DNA from: Bradyrhizobium sediminis
Lineage (GTDB): Bacteria; Pseudomonadota; Alphaproteobacteria; Rhizobiales; Xanthobacteraceae
DNA: 64,000 nucleotides
Assembly: GCF_018736105.1 (NCBI RefSeq)
Contig: NZ_CP076135.1
Span: forward strand, 3,842,001-3,906,000
Reading direction: 5' to 3'
In this document: positions 1-8,541 of the stretch, piece by piece
Position numbering within the stretch: the stretch's first letter is position 1
Layout of the letters: each line of letters begins with the position of its first letter
Position numbers and translations under genes: made by a program
Notes under the pieces: model-generated
Told to the model about the DNA's origin: nothing
The model's database searches: none
The model's input: only the letters and a program-made list of their open reading frames with translations

Positions 1-623
1 GGCTGGACGTCATGACGACCTCCGGCCGCGCCAGCGTGCAGCGCGAGGAAGAGCCGCTGCTGGTCGCTGCCGGCGGACAGTCCCGTACCGCGTCGCGCGG
101 CTCAGCCTCGAACCTGCCGCCGCCGGATCTCGGCATGCCGGCCCCGCGCCGCACCGAAGCCCCGCCGGTCAGCCCGGCGAGCTCCGACCAGGGACGCGAC
201 GGCTGGCTTTCCGACCTGTTGAGCCGCACCGATGCCGGCGCCAACCAGGCCCCGCGCGGCCGCGCACCGCAGCAGGCCGCAGGCGAAAATCCGCTGGCGT
301 CGCTGTCGCTCGACATCGGCCGCCTGATGGATCGCAATCTCGCCGCCGAGATGTGGGATCGCTATCAGCGCGGCGAGAGCAAGGCCTTCACCAAGCGGCT
401 CTACACCCCGGCCGGCCAGAAGGCCTTCGACGAGGTCGCCCGCAAGTACCGCGCCGACCGCGGCTTCAAGCAGACGGTCGACCGCTACATCGCCGAGTTC
501 GAACGCCTGCTCGACGAAGTCGCGCGCGACGAACGGGGACCTGCGATGCTGCGCAGCCACCTCACCTCGGAGACGGGCCTGGTCTACACCCTGCTCGCGC
601 ATGCGGCGGGACGGTTGGGGTAA
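1..623 (+). CDS. C-terminal part of a large unrecognised protein (5' end outside window)
   Basis: The frame is open to the left edge; the ATG at 12 has in-frame codons before it and no visible ribosome binding site, so this is probably the tail of a longer protein. The first ~95 visible residues are low-complexity (Ala, Pro, Ser, Gly, Arg), like a disordered linker. The last ~110 residues look folded and helical, charged and rich in aromatic positions (SLDIGRLMDRN, MWDRYQRGESKAF, FERLLDEVARDE). I do not recognise a family and infer no function. A strong intrinsic terminator follows 24 bases after the stop, so the transcript ends here. It converges on the lipoprotein gene. Confidence 0.6.
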   Translation, partial: LDVMTTSGRASVQREEEPLLVAAGGQSRTASRGSASNLPPPDLGMPAPRRTEAPPVSPASSDQGRDGWLSDLLSRTDAGANQAPRGRAPQQAAGENPLASLSLDIGRLMDRNLAAEMWDRYQRGESKAFTKRLYTPAGQKAFDEVARKYRADRGFKQTVDRYIAEFERLLDEVARDERGPAMLRSHLTSETGLVYTLLAHAAGRLG

Positions 624-646
624 GGCTCGAGCCGATTGCGGAATCG

Positions 647-675
647 AAACGGAGGCAGCGATGCCTCCGTTTTTG
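647..675 (+). terminator. Rho-independent terminator
   Basis: An 11-bp perfect stem (647-657 pairing with 662-672) closes a GCGA tetraloop of GNRA type and runs into five T residues. It lies just after the stop at 623 and serves the plus-strand gene. The minus-strand lipoprotein gene ends about 85 bases away. Confidence 0.85.
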
Positions 676-758
676 TTATCGGGCGCCAAAACTCGCTTTC
701 GCTCGCAGCGCGTTGGTCGGCATGCGGCTGTGCAAGGTTGTTCGAAGCCCGTCTCGCC

Positions 759-1259
759 TCAGCGCAGCGCCTGCAGGAACTGCCCAATATTCTCGCGCAT
801 CGCACGCTCGTTGGCGATGCGAATACGGTCGACCGCAATCGGTGAATCGGAGAACGTCGCGGTGGCCTGGGCCTTGACCGGATATGACGCAGCCGGTCCA
901 ACGCCCGAGATATTGTAGGTAACATCTGCGATCACAGTCAGATCCAATCCCATCAAGGGCTGATCCAGATTGCGGATTTCGGCATCGAGATAGAATTTAG
1001 GTGTGCCGGACGTGGCGAGATAGCCGTTGGCCGAGAGTGTCGCCTCAAGCGCTGCCTTGAACGGCTCGTTGGCGACGCCCGGCACCGTCAGAATATTCAT
1101 CACCTGGCCGCCGCTGACCGAGCGGACGGCGATCGCCTTGCGGTATTTCGGACTCGGATTGGCAATCGCGCCGCTGCCGACCGTCATCCCTCCCGATGTG
1201 GCGCAGGCGGCCAGCGCCGGCGCCAGCAACGCCAGCATGAACATTTTTCCGTAACGCAT
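759..1259 (-). CDS. Small outer-membrane-type lipoprotein, function unknown
   Basis: This 166-residue protein starts at the ATG at 1259; a longer frame to 1328 would bury the signal peptide. Residues 1-18 are a short positive n-region, a hydrophobic core and a lipobox ending ALAAC, so signal peptidase II cleavage and lipid attachment at the cysteine are expected. The mature part is one soluble domain with alternating strand-like stretches and no catalytic motif I recognise. It is transcribed alone and lies divergent from the methyltransferase at 1473, with about 210 bases between them that must hold both promoters. Role unknown; the lipoprotein assignment is secure. Confidence 0.75.
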   Translation of the reverse strand: MRYGKMFMLALLAPALAACATSGGMTVGSGAIANPSPKYRKAIAVRSVSGGQVMNILTVPGVANEPFKAALEATLSANGYLATSGTPKFYLDAEIRNLDQPLMGLDLTVIADVTYNISGVGPAASYPVKAQATATFSDSPIAVDRIRIANERAMRENIGQFLQALR

Positions 1260-1472
1260 TGAAGACTTGCCCCGCCACACCCGTATACATATATCAGAGG
1301 TTGTATCGAAGAGCGGATAAGCAATCAACAGCCCCCGCGAATGTCGGATCGGCTTCCGAGCGCGCCGATCATCGCGCGGTCAGCTCATCAGAGCTTCCCG
1401 ACATCATCGGGCATCCCGTTTCAACCCCCTCAAGTCGTGCCGTGAGTACCTTGACCCCATGCGAGGAGAATC

Positions 1473-2216
1473 ATGACCAACGGATGGAATGAATCAGCTT
1501 CGAACTGGATCACCGATATCGGCACCGAAGGTGACTTTGGCCGAAAATTCGTGCTCGACCCACCGATGATGGAGCGCGTAACGGGAAAAGGATATCGGCG
1601 GGCGCTAGACGTGGGCTGCGGGGAAGGACGCTTCTGCCGAATGCTCAACGCGTTGGGGATTCAGGCAGTTGGGATCGACCCCACCGAGGCCCTCATCGAG
1701 CACGCTTGGCAGCAAGATCCAACCGGTGACTACCGTATTGGTCGTGCGGAGAAGCTGGAATTCGCCGACAGTTCTTACGACCTCGTGATCAGCTACCTAT
1801 CGATGATCGATATTCCGGACATAGGTAAGGCTATTGCGGAGATGACCCGTGTCCTCGAGCACGGCGGCACACTGCTCATCGCCAATCTCACCAGCTTCAA
1901 CACCGCCGGCCAACCTGCCGGCTGGTGTGCGGACGCGGACGGACAGCCACGTTTTTGCATCGATCATTATATCGATGAGCGGGTCGAGTGGGTGAGCTGG
2001 CGCGGCGTTCGAATTCACACCTGGCATCGGCCACTTAGCACATACATGTCCCTATTGCTGAATCAGGGGCTGGAACTTCGTCACTTCGCCGAACCCATGC
2101 CAATTCCTTCGGCCGATCCGCCGAGAGCAGAATTACACCGGCGCGTGCCCTACTTCCTGATCATGGAATGGCAGAGACCCGTTGCGCTTCACTTGGGGCG
2201 CACCTCGCCAACTTAA
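1473..2216 (+). CDS. Class I SAM-dependent methyltransferase
   Basis: This 247-residue enzyme has the Rossmann SAM-binding motif LDVGCGEGRFCRML near residues 46-59, an acidic loop (GIDPTEALIEHA) at the second strand, and the post-motif stretch VISYLSMIDIPD. The layout is that of a Methyltransf_11/25 small-molecule methyltransferase. The ATG at 1473 follows a good Shine-Dalgarno (GAGGAGA). The substrate cannot be read from the sequence. It stands alone: the next gene on this strand is far away, and the 194 bases after the stop contain no ORF or clear terminator. Confidence 0.85.
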   Translation: MTNGWNESASNWITDIGTEGDFGRKFVLDPPMMERVTGKGYRRALDVGCGEGRFCRMLNALGIQAVGIDPTEALIEHAWQQDPTGDYRIGRAEKLEFADSSYDLVISYLSMIDIPDIGKAIAEMTRVLEHGGTLLIANLTSFNTAGQPAGWCADADGQPRFCIDHYIDERVEWVSWRGVRIHTWHRPLSTYMSLLLNQGLELRHFAEPMPIPSADPPRAELHRRVPYFLIMEWQRPVALHLGRTSPT

Positions 2217-2410
2217 GGCGTAGCAATCGGTCACCCCGGTAATTCGCCTTGTGTGTGGTGTTGGCCCATGGCTGCGATGCGGAATTTGGCGCGCTATCGG
2301 GGCACAGCGGACACTGGCGAGCCGAGAGCCCGGCAGATTTGCGGTTTCACGACCTGGCTGGATCGACTAGCGCGGTGTGATTCACCCCGTTGGCTAATTC
2401 TTCCCGCTGG

Positions 2411-2812
2411 CTAGCGGTATATCACCTTGATGTCACCGACGCGTTGTTCGCTCTTCAAGACCTGACCGCCTCCCGGAATAAGAGCAATTTCAATAGCGTC
2501 GTCACCAAGCCATCTGGCCATGACGGCCTGTAGGCCAGACATAGCGAAGAAGGCGGGGTACTTCTCTGACGAGAAAGAGCCTCCAGCCGGTGTTATGCTT
2601 GCCTGCGTATTGAACCCAACGGTTGCCCCGCATTCCTTCCCGAAAATCACGATGGACTTGCTCTCGTCGGGAGACGGTATCGAACTGCGAACGACGGTTT
2701 TGCATGCACCAAAACCACTCACGAAATTCCCAACATATAGAGCGCCGCCTGCGATCGCAGCACAGAGCGCAACAACAGGGAAGATGATCCACCAAATGCG
2801 ACGCATTTTCAT
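2411..2812 (-). CDS. Membrane-anchored hypothetical protein
   Basis: The 133-residue frame is read from the ATG at 2812 (MKMRR...). The frame stays open upstream to 2932, but that part overlaps the decayed toxin gene and is unlikely to be coding. Residues 5-30 form one hydrophobic helix, probably an uncleaved anchor. The rest is extracytoplasmic, with two cysteines (in GACKTV and GKECGA) that could form a disulfide. No known domain is recognised. The Shine-Dalgarno is weak. Similar proteins of unknown function are scattered in rhizobia; no role is inferred. Confidence 0.6.
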   Translation of the reverse strand: MKMRRIWWIIFPVVALCAAIAGGALYVGNFVSGFGACKTVVRSSIPSPDESKSIVIFGKECGATVGFNTQASITPAGGSFSSEKYPAFFAMSGLQAVMARWLGDDAIEIALIPGGGQVLKSEQRVGDIKVIYR

Positions 2813-2859
2813 TTGCGATCTCGATGGCCGCAACCGGCAATGGCGCAAGCGTAACGCGT

Positions 2860-2907
2860 CGCAATCGTGGGGCGGATAATATCCGTGTCGAGGCGATAAC
2901 GCGTCAC
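2860..2907 (-). pseudogene. Fossil of a VapC (PIN-domain) toxin, N-terminus only
   Basis: Read from GTG at 2907, whose GTGA overlaps the stop of the antitoxin remnant, the frame gives VTRYRLDTDIIRPT. This matches the start of VapC toxins (RYLLDTNIIS, with the first catalytic Asp) and then loses all resemblance to a PIN domain. Both the four-base GTGA overlap and the gene order are those of a vapBC operon. Nothing of the other three catalytic acidic residues is left, so it cannot be active. The family match is from memory of the motif, not a search. Confidence 0.5.
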
Positions 2908-3101
2908 AAGTCGACCTTACGGCCAGTATCACGCGACCGAGTGAAATTGAGATCGGTCCCTACCAGCGGCGACCGGCGCAATGCGGCGAGGATGCCGCCC
3001 TTACTCGGCGGTTCGGTGGCGGCATCAAATCGCGCCATGCTGCGCTTGGCCAGCCGCCTCCGATAATTCCGTATCGCTCTCTTCTGTGCGGTGTCGATCA
3101 T
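2904..3101 (-). pseudogene. Internally deleted VapB-type antitoxin remnant
   Basis: The 65-codon frame begins MIDTAQKRAIRNYRRRLAKR and ends with a segment containing GGILAALRRSPLVG and GRKVDL. Both ends are characteristic of a rhizobial antitoxin family that is normally about 100 residues; the middle (the part usually reading EVLG..DRDLIRSLARRLAEDGPEA) is missing and the two ends are joined in frame. A GGGGAGG lies upstream of the ATG at 3101. It may still be translated, but a working antitoxin is doubtful. The toxin immediately downstream is reduced to a dozen codons, so the pair is decaying. Confidence 0.55.
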
Positions 3102-3153
3102 GGCGGATTGATGCCTCCCCGCAGCGTACAATGCCTGTCGGCGCACGTTTGCT

Positions 3154-4071
3154 CTATTGCGCCGCACGGGCCGGAGGACGTGCCGCGGGCGCAGGCTTCG
3201 GCGGAGCTGCCGCGGTTGGCGCCGACCTCGGCGCGGTTGAGGCAGGCTCGGCCGGCGCGGCGTTGTTGCTCCCGCCGAATATCACGCGGCTCGGGTTGCG
3301 ATCGAAATTGTTCACGGCGCGGCTGATATCACCGAGGGTGCGGCGGCCGTCCGCCATCAGCGCGCCCGAACGCTTGTCGAAGTCTTCGGCGAGGTCCTTG
3401 ATCGCCTTCACCATCGCCGATAGCTCGCCGCCCGAATTGCCGCCCGCGATCGAGTTCAGGCCCAGCATCAGACTGTCGGCCTTGGTCATGACGCCGTCGA
3501 CCCGAACCATGACGTTGTCGATCTTCTCGGAATTGCGCGCCAGCGCCGCCGTGAAGGTCTCGAGGTTACGCAGCGAATTCTTCACCGACTCCTGATTGTC
3601 GGCAACGATGCGGTTGACGTTCTGCAGCGTGGCGCGGATCGCCTCGGTGACGTCCTGCAGCGCGTTCGGATCGGCGGTCAGGATCGGGATGCCGTCCTCG
3701 TCCAGGGGAACGGGCGGCGCCGCCTCCTCGCCGCCCTTCAGCGAGATCGCGGCGACGCCGGTCAGTCCCTGGAATTCGAGCCCGACCAAGGTATCTTTCC
3801 GGATCGGCGCCTTGTTCTCGACCATGGCGAGTGCGACGACTCGACGCGGGTTGTCCAGTTTCACGGAGACGACCTCTCCTACCCGGATACCGTTGAAATT
3901 GACGCTGCCGCCGTTGCGCAGGCCGGCGGCCGGACCCTCGAACACGATGCGGATCGGGCTGCGCGCCTTGGTGGTGTGGAGGCTCTGGAACCACAGCACA
4001 AAGCCGAACGCCGCGGCAATCACTGCCAGCGTGAACGATCCGATCAGGACGAAATTCGCCCGCGTTTCCAT
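3154..4071 (-). CDS. mlaD: MlaD family (MCE domain) lipid-transport substrate-binding protein
   Basis: This 305-residue protein starts at the ATG at 4071 (a TTG one codon upstream is less likely; GGAG is suitably placed). Residues 8-30 are an N-terminal membrane anchor, followed by an MCE domain (about 38-115, with GLRNGGSVNFNGIRVGEV). Then comes a helical region (about 130-260) and an Ala/Pro-rich tail (about 265-305). In Mla systems this protein forms the periplasmic hexameric ring on the MlaFE transporter and handles phospholipids between the membranes. It is the last gene of an mlaE-mlaF-mlaD operon on this strand. No MlaC or MlaA homologue is visible nearby. The long C-terminal extension is usual for alphaproteobacterial MlaD-like proteins. 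Confidence 0.9.
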   Translation of the reverse strand: METRANFVLIGSFTLAVIAAAFGFVLWFQSLHTTKARSPIRIVFEGPAAGLRNGGSVNFNGIRVGEVVSVKLDNPRRVVALAMVENKAPIRKDTLVGLEFQGLTGVAAISLKGGEEAAPPVPLDEDGIPILTADPNALQDVTEAIRATLQNVNRIVADNQESVKNSLRNLETFTAALARNSEKIDNVMVRVDGVMTKADSLMLGLNSIAGGNSGGELSAMVKAIKDLAEDFDKRSGALMADGRRTLGDISRAVNNFDRNPSRVIFGGSNNAAPAEPASTAPRSAPTAAAPPKPAPAARPPARAAQ

Positions 4072-4091
4072 CAATCCAACTCCGGTACTAG

Positions 4092-4120
4092 GCTCTGATC
4101 AAGCTCCGCTCGATCAGAGC
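4092..4120 (-). other. Hairpin between mlaF and mlaD
   Basis: A perfect 9-bp inverted repeat (GCTCTGATC at 4092-4100, GATCAGAGC at 4112-4120) with an 11-base loop lies between the mlaF stop and the mlaD start. No T-run follows on the transcribed strand, so it is more likely a repeat-derived or mRNA-stability hairpin than a terminator. Confidence 0.5.
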
Positions 4121-4142
4121 CGTCGTTTGTCTTTTCGTTTGC

Positions 4143-4187
4143 GCATGATCTTTTCCGAAAACCGGTACCCACTTTTCGGGATCATGC
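4143..4187. repeat. Intergenic palindromic repeat, ACCGGTxxCCACT family
   Basis: Outer arms GCATGATC (4143-4150) and GATCATGC (4180-4187) enclose inner arms CCGAAAA (4155-4161) and TTTTCGG (4173-4179) around the core ACCGGTACCCACT. I know this element as a common Bradyrhizobium intergenic repeat. Related copies lie at 7250-7302, 14574-14620, 24681-24720 and 61658-61709. The stop codon of mlaF (4189-4191) is part of the usual GCTCTAG tail of the element. Confidence 0.75.
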
Positions 4188-4188
4188 T

Positions 4189-4965
4189 CTAGCCCATCAC
4201 GGCGCGGGCACGCTTGCCGTGGAAATATTGCCTCAGCCAGGGATGCTGCGAGGCCTGCATGTCGGCGATCGATCCTGCCGCAATGATCTTACCGTTCCCT
4301 AACACCGCGATCCGGTCGCAAGCCGTATAAAGGCTGTCGAGGTCGTGGGTTACCATGAAAACGGTCAGCCCCAAAGTACGCTGCAGGGTCCGGACCAGCT
4401 CGTCGAAGTCGCCGGCGCCGATCGGATCGAGGCCGGAAGTCGGCTCATCCAGGAACACCAGCTCGGGATCGAGCGCCAGCGCGCGTGCCAGCGCCACACG
4501 CTTGATCATGCCGCCGGAGAGTTCCGACGGGAACCGGTCGGCGACCTCGGGCTTCAGGCCCACCATGCCGAGCTTGGCGATGGTGATCTCGTCCATCAGC
4601 CGCTGCGACAGATCGAGATATTCGCGCACCGGGAACTGGATATTCTGCCGCACCGTCAGCGAGGAGAACAGCGCGCCCTGCTGGAACAGCACGCCCCAGC
4701 GCCGCTCGACACCGCGCCGCGCCCGCGCGTCCGCAGCGTCGAGATCGACGCCGAACACCTCGATCCGCCCGGCGAGCTTGGGCACGAGGCCGATGATGGT
4801 GCGCGTCAGCACCGACTTGCCGGCCCCAGACGGGCCGACGAAGCCCAGGATTTCGCCGCGCTTGACGTCGAGATTGAGCCCGTCGAGCACGCGCGTGGAG
4901 CCGAACTGCACGGTAATGTCGCGCACCCGGATGATGGCGTCGGAAGGTTGCAGCGCCATCGTCAC
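4189..4965 (-). CDS. mlaF: MlaF-type ABC transporter ATPase
   Basis: This 258-residue ATPase has Walker A GPSGAGKS (about 44-51), signature LSGGMIKRVALARAL, Walker B LVFLDEPTSGLDP and the switch histidine in VTHDL. It powers phospholipid movement with MlaE in the inner membrane. The GTG at 4965 overlaps the mlaE stop by four bases (GTGA), which supports translational coupling; an ATG two codons later (4959) is an alternative. The end of the gene abuts a palindromic repeat that supplies its stop codon. All motifs are intact. Confidence 0.92.
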   Translation of the reverse strand: MTMALQPSDAIIRVRDITVQFGSTRVLDGLNLDVKRGEILGFVGPSGAGKSVLTRTIIGLVPKLAGRIEVFGVDLDAADARARRGVERRWGVLFQQGALFSSLTVRQNIQFPVREYLDLSQRLMDEITIAKLGMVGLKPEVADRFPSELSGGMIKRVALARALALDPELVFLDEPTSGLDPIGAGDFDELVRTLQRTLGLTVFMVTHDLDSLYTACDRIAVLGNGKIIAAGSIADMQASQHPWLRQYFHGKRARAVMG

Positions 4966-6095
4966 ATTCCGATCGATGCGAAGAAGATCGCGAACACGCC
5001 GTCCATCACGATGACGAAGAAGATTCCCTTCACCACCGATGAGGTCGTGTGCTGGCCGAGCGATTCGGCGCTGCCCTGCACCGCGAGCCCCTCGACGCAG
5101 GCGACGATGCCGATCACCGCCGCCATCACCGGCGCCTTGATCAGGCCGACGATGAAATGGTCGATCGAGATCGCGTCGCGCAAGCGAAGCAGGAAGGCTT
5201 CAGGATCGACCCCGCCATAGAGCCAGGCCACGAGCCCGCCGCCATACAGCGCGGCCATTGCGCCGAGGAAGGCGAGGATCGGCAGCGCAATCACCAGCGC
5301 CAGCATCCGCGGCAGGATCAGGACCTCGATCGGATCGAACCCCATGGTGCGCAGCGCGTCGATCTCCTCGCGCATTTTCATGGAGCCGAGTTCGGCGGTG
5401 TAGGCGCTGCCGGAGCGGCCCGCGACCATGATCGCCACCAGCAGCACGCCGATTTCGCGTAGCACCAGCACGCCGAGCATGTCGACCACGAAGATGTCGG
5501 CGCCGAATTTGCGGAAATGGAAGATGCCCTGCTGCGAGATGATGCAGCCGATCAGGAAGGTGATGAGCACGATGATCGGCACCGCGCGCCAGCACACCTG
5601 TTCGAGGTGATGCACGGTCGAGGTCAGGCGAAAGCCCCTCGGGTGGATCAGCACCCTGCCGCTGGCCGCCAGCACCGCGCCCAGCATGTCGATCAGGCTG
5701 ACGAGGGTGGCGCCGACGCCGACCACGCTGCGGCCGACCTGGTCCAGCATCCCCGTGATCGTCACCGGACTGGCGTCGAGCGCGGGTGCCGCCTTCACCC
5801 GGCGGACTTCGTCGACCAGGCTGGAATAGTTGGCCGAAAGGCCTGCGATCTTCGCCTCCACCCCGCCCTGGGTCAGGCTGCGGCGAAGCCGCTCGATCAG
5901 CCAGGCCCCGAAGGTGTCGAGTTTGGAGACCTGCGAGACATCGATGAAGATGTTGGGCCGGCTGCCGGCCAGCTTCTCGGCATCGGCGACGATCTGCTCG
6001 AGATCAGGCGCAAAACGGGCGGTCCACGACCCCGCGGCGCACAGCGCAAGGCCATTGCCCTGGGCAATCCGTTCCAATGTCGGGTCGACGCTCAC
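4962..6095 (-). CDS. mlaE: MlaE-type permease with N-terminal STAS (MlaB-like) domain
   Basis: At 377 residues this is longer than Escherichia coli MlaE (about 260), because residues 1-100 form a STAS domain with the SQVSKLDTFGAWL segment. This places the MlaB function and the permease in one chain. Residues about 160-375 carry the MlaE/YrbE membrane domain with about five to six hydrophobic segments and the cytoplasmic coupling loop ELGSMKMREEIDALRTMG. The start is GTG at 6095 with GAGGTG upstream. It is the first gene of the mlaE-F-D operon, and a divergent promoter region separates it from the epimerase. The fusion is common in alphaproteobacteria. Confidence 0.9.
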   Translation of the reverse strand: MSVDPTLERIAQGNGLALCAAGSWTARFAPDLEQIVADAEKLAGSRPNIFIDVSQVSKLDTFGAWLIERLRRSLTQGGVEAKIAGLSANYSSLVDEVRRVKAAPALDASPVTITGMLDQVGRSVVGVGATLVSLIDMLGAVLAASGRVLIHPRGFRLTSTVHHLEQVCWRAVPIIVLITFLIGCIISQQGIFHFRKFGADIFVVDMLGVLVLREIGVLLVAIMVAGRSGSAYTAELGSMKMREEIDALRTMGFDPIEVLILPRMLALVIALPILAFLGAMAALYGGGLVAWLYGGVDPEAFLLRLRDAISIDHFIVGLIKAPVMAAVIGIVACVEGLAVQGSAESLGQHTTSSVVKGIFFVIVMDGVFAIFFASIGM

Positions 6096-6240
6096 GATGC
6101 CAGCACCTCAGCCGATTCTCCGCTATTCATGGAAATTGAAAGTTCCTGCACGTCACCGCCGTCCTGTAGAACACGTCCCTAACCAGCCATAATTGGTTGC
6201 GCCGGGCAAGCTCACGGTTCAGAAATTGCCAGATTTTAAA

Positions 6241-7236
6241 ATGACTTCCAGCAAATCTCCAATCCTGGCCGCCAGAATCGAGCACTGGCCGATCGCAGGC
6301 TCCTTCACCATCAGCCGCGGCGCCAAGACCGAGGCGGTGACTGTCGTGGCCGAGGTCAGCCGCGACGGCCTGACCGGGCGGGGCGAATGTGTCCCCTATC
6401 CCCGTTATGGCGAGACCCCGGCGGCGACGCTGGCCGCCCTGCAGGCGATGCAGGCGCCCTTGGCGCGCGGCCTCGACCGGCAGGCCCTGCAGGTCGCCAT
6501 GCCCGCCGGCGCCGCCCGCAACGCACTGGATTGCGCGCTATTGGACCTCGAGGCCAAGGCCAGCGGCCGACGCATCTGGACCCTGCTCGGACGCCCCGCC
6601 CCTCGCCCCTGCACCACCGCCTATACGATCTCGCTGGACTCGCCGGAGGCGATGGCGGCGGCGACCGCCAAAGCGGCGCACCGGCCGCTGCTCAAGATCA
6701 AGCTCGGCGGCGATGGCGACGGGATGCGAATCGCGGCGGTGCGCAAGGCCGCGCCCGAATCCGAACTCATCGTCGACGCCAACGAGGCCTGGACGGCGGA
6801 CAGTCTCGAACGAAATCTGGCCGACTGCGCCCAAGCCGGCGTCACGCTGGTCGAGCAGCCGCTGCCCGCCGGCCAGGACGCGACGCTGGCGCGCATCCGC
6901 CGGCCGGTGGCCGTCTGCGCCGACGAAAGCGTGCACGATCGCGCCTCGCTCGACGGACTGCGCGAGCGCTATGATGCCGTCAACATCAAGCTCGACAAGA
7001 CCGGCGGCCTGACCGAAGCGCTTGTCATGGCGGATGCCGCGCAGGCGCTGGGATTTCAGATCATGATCGGCTGCATGGTCGCGACCTCGCTGGCGATGGC
7101 GCCGGCGATGCTACTGGCGCCGCAGGCGCGCTTCGTCGATCTCGACGGCCCCCTGTTGCTGGCGCGCGACCGCGATGGCGGACTGCGCTACGACGGCAGC
7201 GTGGTCTATCCGCCGGAGGCTGCGCTGTGGGGATGA
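6241..7236 (+). CDS. Dipeptide / N-acetyl-amino-acid epimerase (enolase superfamily)
   Basis: This 331-residue protein is read from ATG at 6241; a TTG at 6193 in the same frame is weaker. Enolase-superfamily residues are present: KIKLGGDGD (the KxK catalytic lysine), metal ligands in VDANEAW, EQPLP and ADES, and the second lysine in NIKLDKTGGL. This pattern fits L-Ala-D/L-Glu epimerase (YcjG type) or the alphaproteobacterial N-acetyl-glutamate racemase DgcA. The DgcN partner gene usually next to dgcA is not seen, which favours peptidoglycan dipeptide salvage, but I cannot separate the two by eye. It converges on the MFS gene. Confidence 0.85.
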   Translation: MTSSKSPILAARIEHWPIAGSFTISRGAKTEAVTVVAEVSRDGLTGRGECVPYPRYGETPAATLAALQAMQAPLARGLDRQALQVAMPAGAARNALDCALLDLEAKASGRRIWTLLGRPAPRPCTTAYTISLDSPEAMAAATAKAAHRPLLKIKLGGDGDGMRIAAVRKAAPESELIVDANEAWTADSLERNLADCAQAGVTLVEQPLPAGQDATLARIRRPVAVCADESVHDRASLDGLRERYDAVNIKLDKTGGLTEALVMADAAQALGFQIMIGCMVATSLAMAPAMLLAPQARFVDLDGPLLLARDRDGGLRYDGSVVYPPEAALWG

Positions 7237-7249
7237 TCCGCGATTCGCT

Positions 7250-7302
7250 TTTGACGCGGTTTCTTAACGCGAACCGGCGTCCACTTCGCTCGAAACCGCT
7301 AT
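7250..7302. repeat. Intergenic repeat that encodes the tail of the MFS gene
   Basis: This copy of the ACCGG-core repeat (TTTTGACGCGGTTTCTTAACGCGAACCGGCGTCCACTTCG... in shortened form) spans the stop and the last ~12 codons of the minus-strand MFS gene. It matches 61658-61709 almost base for base over the core. See the finding on coding use of the repeat. Confidence 0.7.
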
Positions 7303-8466
7303 GAGCCGGTGCCGCGCCAGCCACATGATGATGCCGCCTGACAGCGCCATCGCGGCCATGACGTAGTAGACGCCCTGGCCGTAGCGGGCGAAGATCACGC
7401 CCGACGAGATCGATGCGGCCGAACTGACGATGCCGGTGCAGGCCGCCAGATAACCCTGCGCCCGCGCCATCACATGAATGGGCACATGGCGCACCAGGAG
7501 GCTCATGGTGCCGACCATGGTCAGTCCGAACGTCAGGCCATGCGCCAGTTGCACGATTGCGAGGATCGCGATCGGCGGATCCTGCGCGGTGATCGACCAG
7601 CGGGCGACGGCACAGAATGCCGCGATCACGACCAGCAGCGAAGGCTGCAGCTTGAACCGCGGCGACAGCGCGAACACCACGATCTCGGCGAGCACTCCGA
7701 GCGACCACAGCCCGGCAATGGTCAGCCCGCCCAATCCCGACTGCTGCCAAGCGATGGAGGCGAAGACGTAATAGGCGGCGTGGCTACCCTGGATCAGCGC
7801 CGACGCCGCGATGATGGCGAGAAAGCCGCGATCGCGCAGCAGCGCCTTGGCGCCGTGCGACGTCGCCGCAGCCGGCTTCGGATGACCGAGCGGCTGCAAT
7901 CCGAAGCTGACGAGGGCGCCGAGCGCCGCCACCGACGCGATCACCCAGATCAGGTGCCTGGCCGCGATGACCTCGACCAGCAGCCCGCAGGCCAGCGCAC
8001 CGACGACGAAGGCCGCCGAGCCCCACAGCCGCAGCGGCCCGTAATTGAGGCCGTAGCGCGCCACGCCGCGCAGCGCATAGGCATCCGTCAGCGGCGTCAT
8101 CGACGTCCACAGGCAGGCGGTGACGGCGAAGACGAGGAATACCGCGAGCGGCTGCTGCTGGGTGCCGACCAGCGCAAAGCCGAGCGCGGTCGTACAGGCC
8201 GCGACCATCATGGCGCCGCGCAGCGCCTGACGCCTTTCGGCAAGGCCGGTAATGAACGGCAGCACCGTGAACCGCGTCACCGACGGCACCGCCGTGATGA
8301 TACCGATCCACGACGCATCGATCCCGACCGCCTTCAGCCACACCGGGAAAAACGGCAGATGGGTGCCGACGAGGCCGAACAGCGTGCCGTAAAACAGCGC
8401 CAGCCGCGTCGCGAATCGCCGGGACGCCGCTTGAGATGCGGTGGGGATTTGTGATTCGCTCGGCAT
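7264..8466 (-). CDS. MFS transporter, HcaT/phenylpropionate-permease-like
   Basis: This 400-residue protein has about 12 hydrophobic segments and an MFS_1-like opening (RLALFYGTLFGLVGTHLPFFPVW). The TLFGLVGTHLPFFPVWL segment is typical of the HcaT/YjeM-like branch annotated as 3-phenylpropionic acid or nucleoside-type transporters; the substrate is unknown. The start is ATG at 8466; the open frame continues to 8760 but that part overlaps the divergent gene and has no transporter character. The last residues (SSEVDAGSR) are encoded inside an intergenic repeat, so the C-terminus was probably altered by repeat insertion. Confidence 0.82.
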   Translation of the reverse strand: MPSESQIPTASQAASRRFATRLALFYGTLFGLVGTHLPFFPVWLKAVGIDASWIGIITAVPSVTRFTVLPFITGLAERRQALRGAMMVAACTTALGFALVGTQQQPLAVFLVFAVTACLWTSMTPLTDAYALRGVARYGLNYGPLRLWGSAAFVVGALACGLLVEVIAARHLIWVIASVAALGALVSFGLQPLGHPKPAAATSHGAKALLRDRGFLAIIAASALIQGSHAAYYVFASIAWQQSGLGGLTIAGLWSLGVLAEIVVFALSPRFKLQPSLLVVIAAFCAVARWSITAQDPPIAILAIVQLAHGLTFGLTMVGTMSLLVRHVPIHVMARAQGYLAACTGIVSSAASISSGVIFARYGQGVYYVMAAMALSGGIIMWLARHRLIAVSSEVDAGSR

Positions 8467-8541
8467 CAATTCAATTGCGATTCGCTCGATATCGTGATGA
8501 TCGTTAACGCAACGCGCTGACATTTGCGCGGTGAGTCTTGC

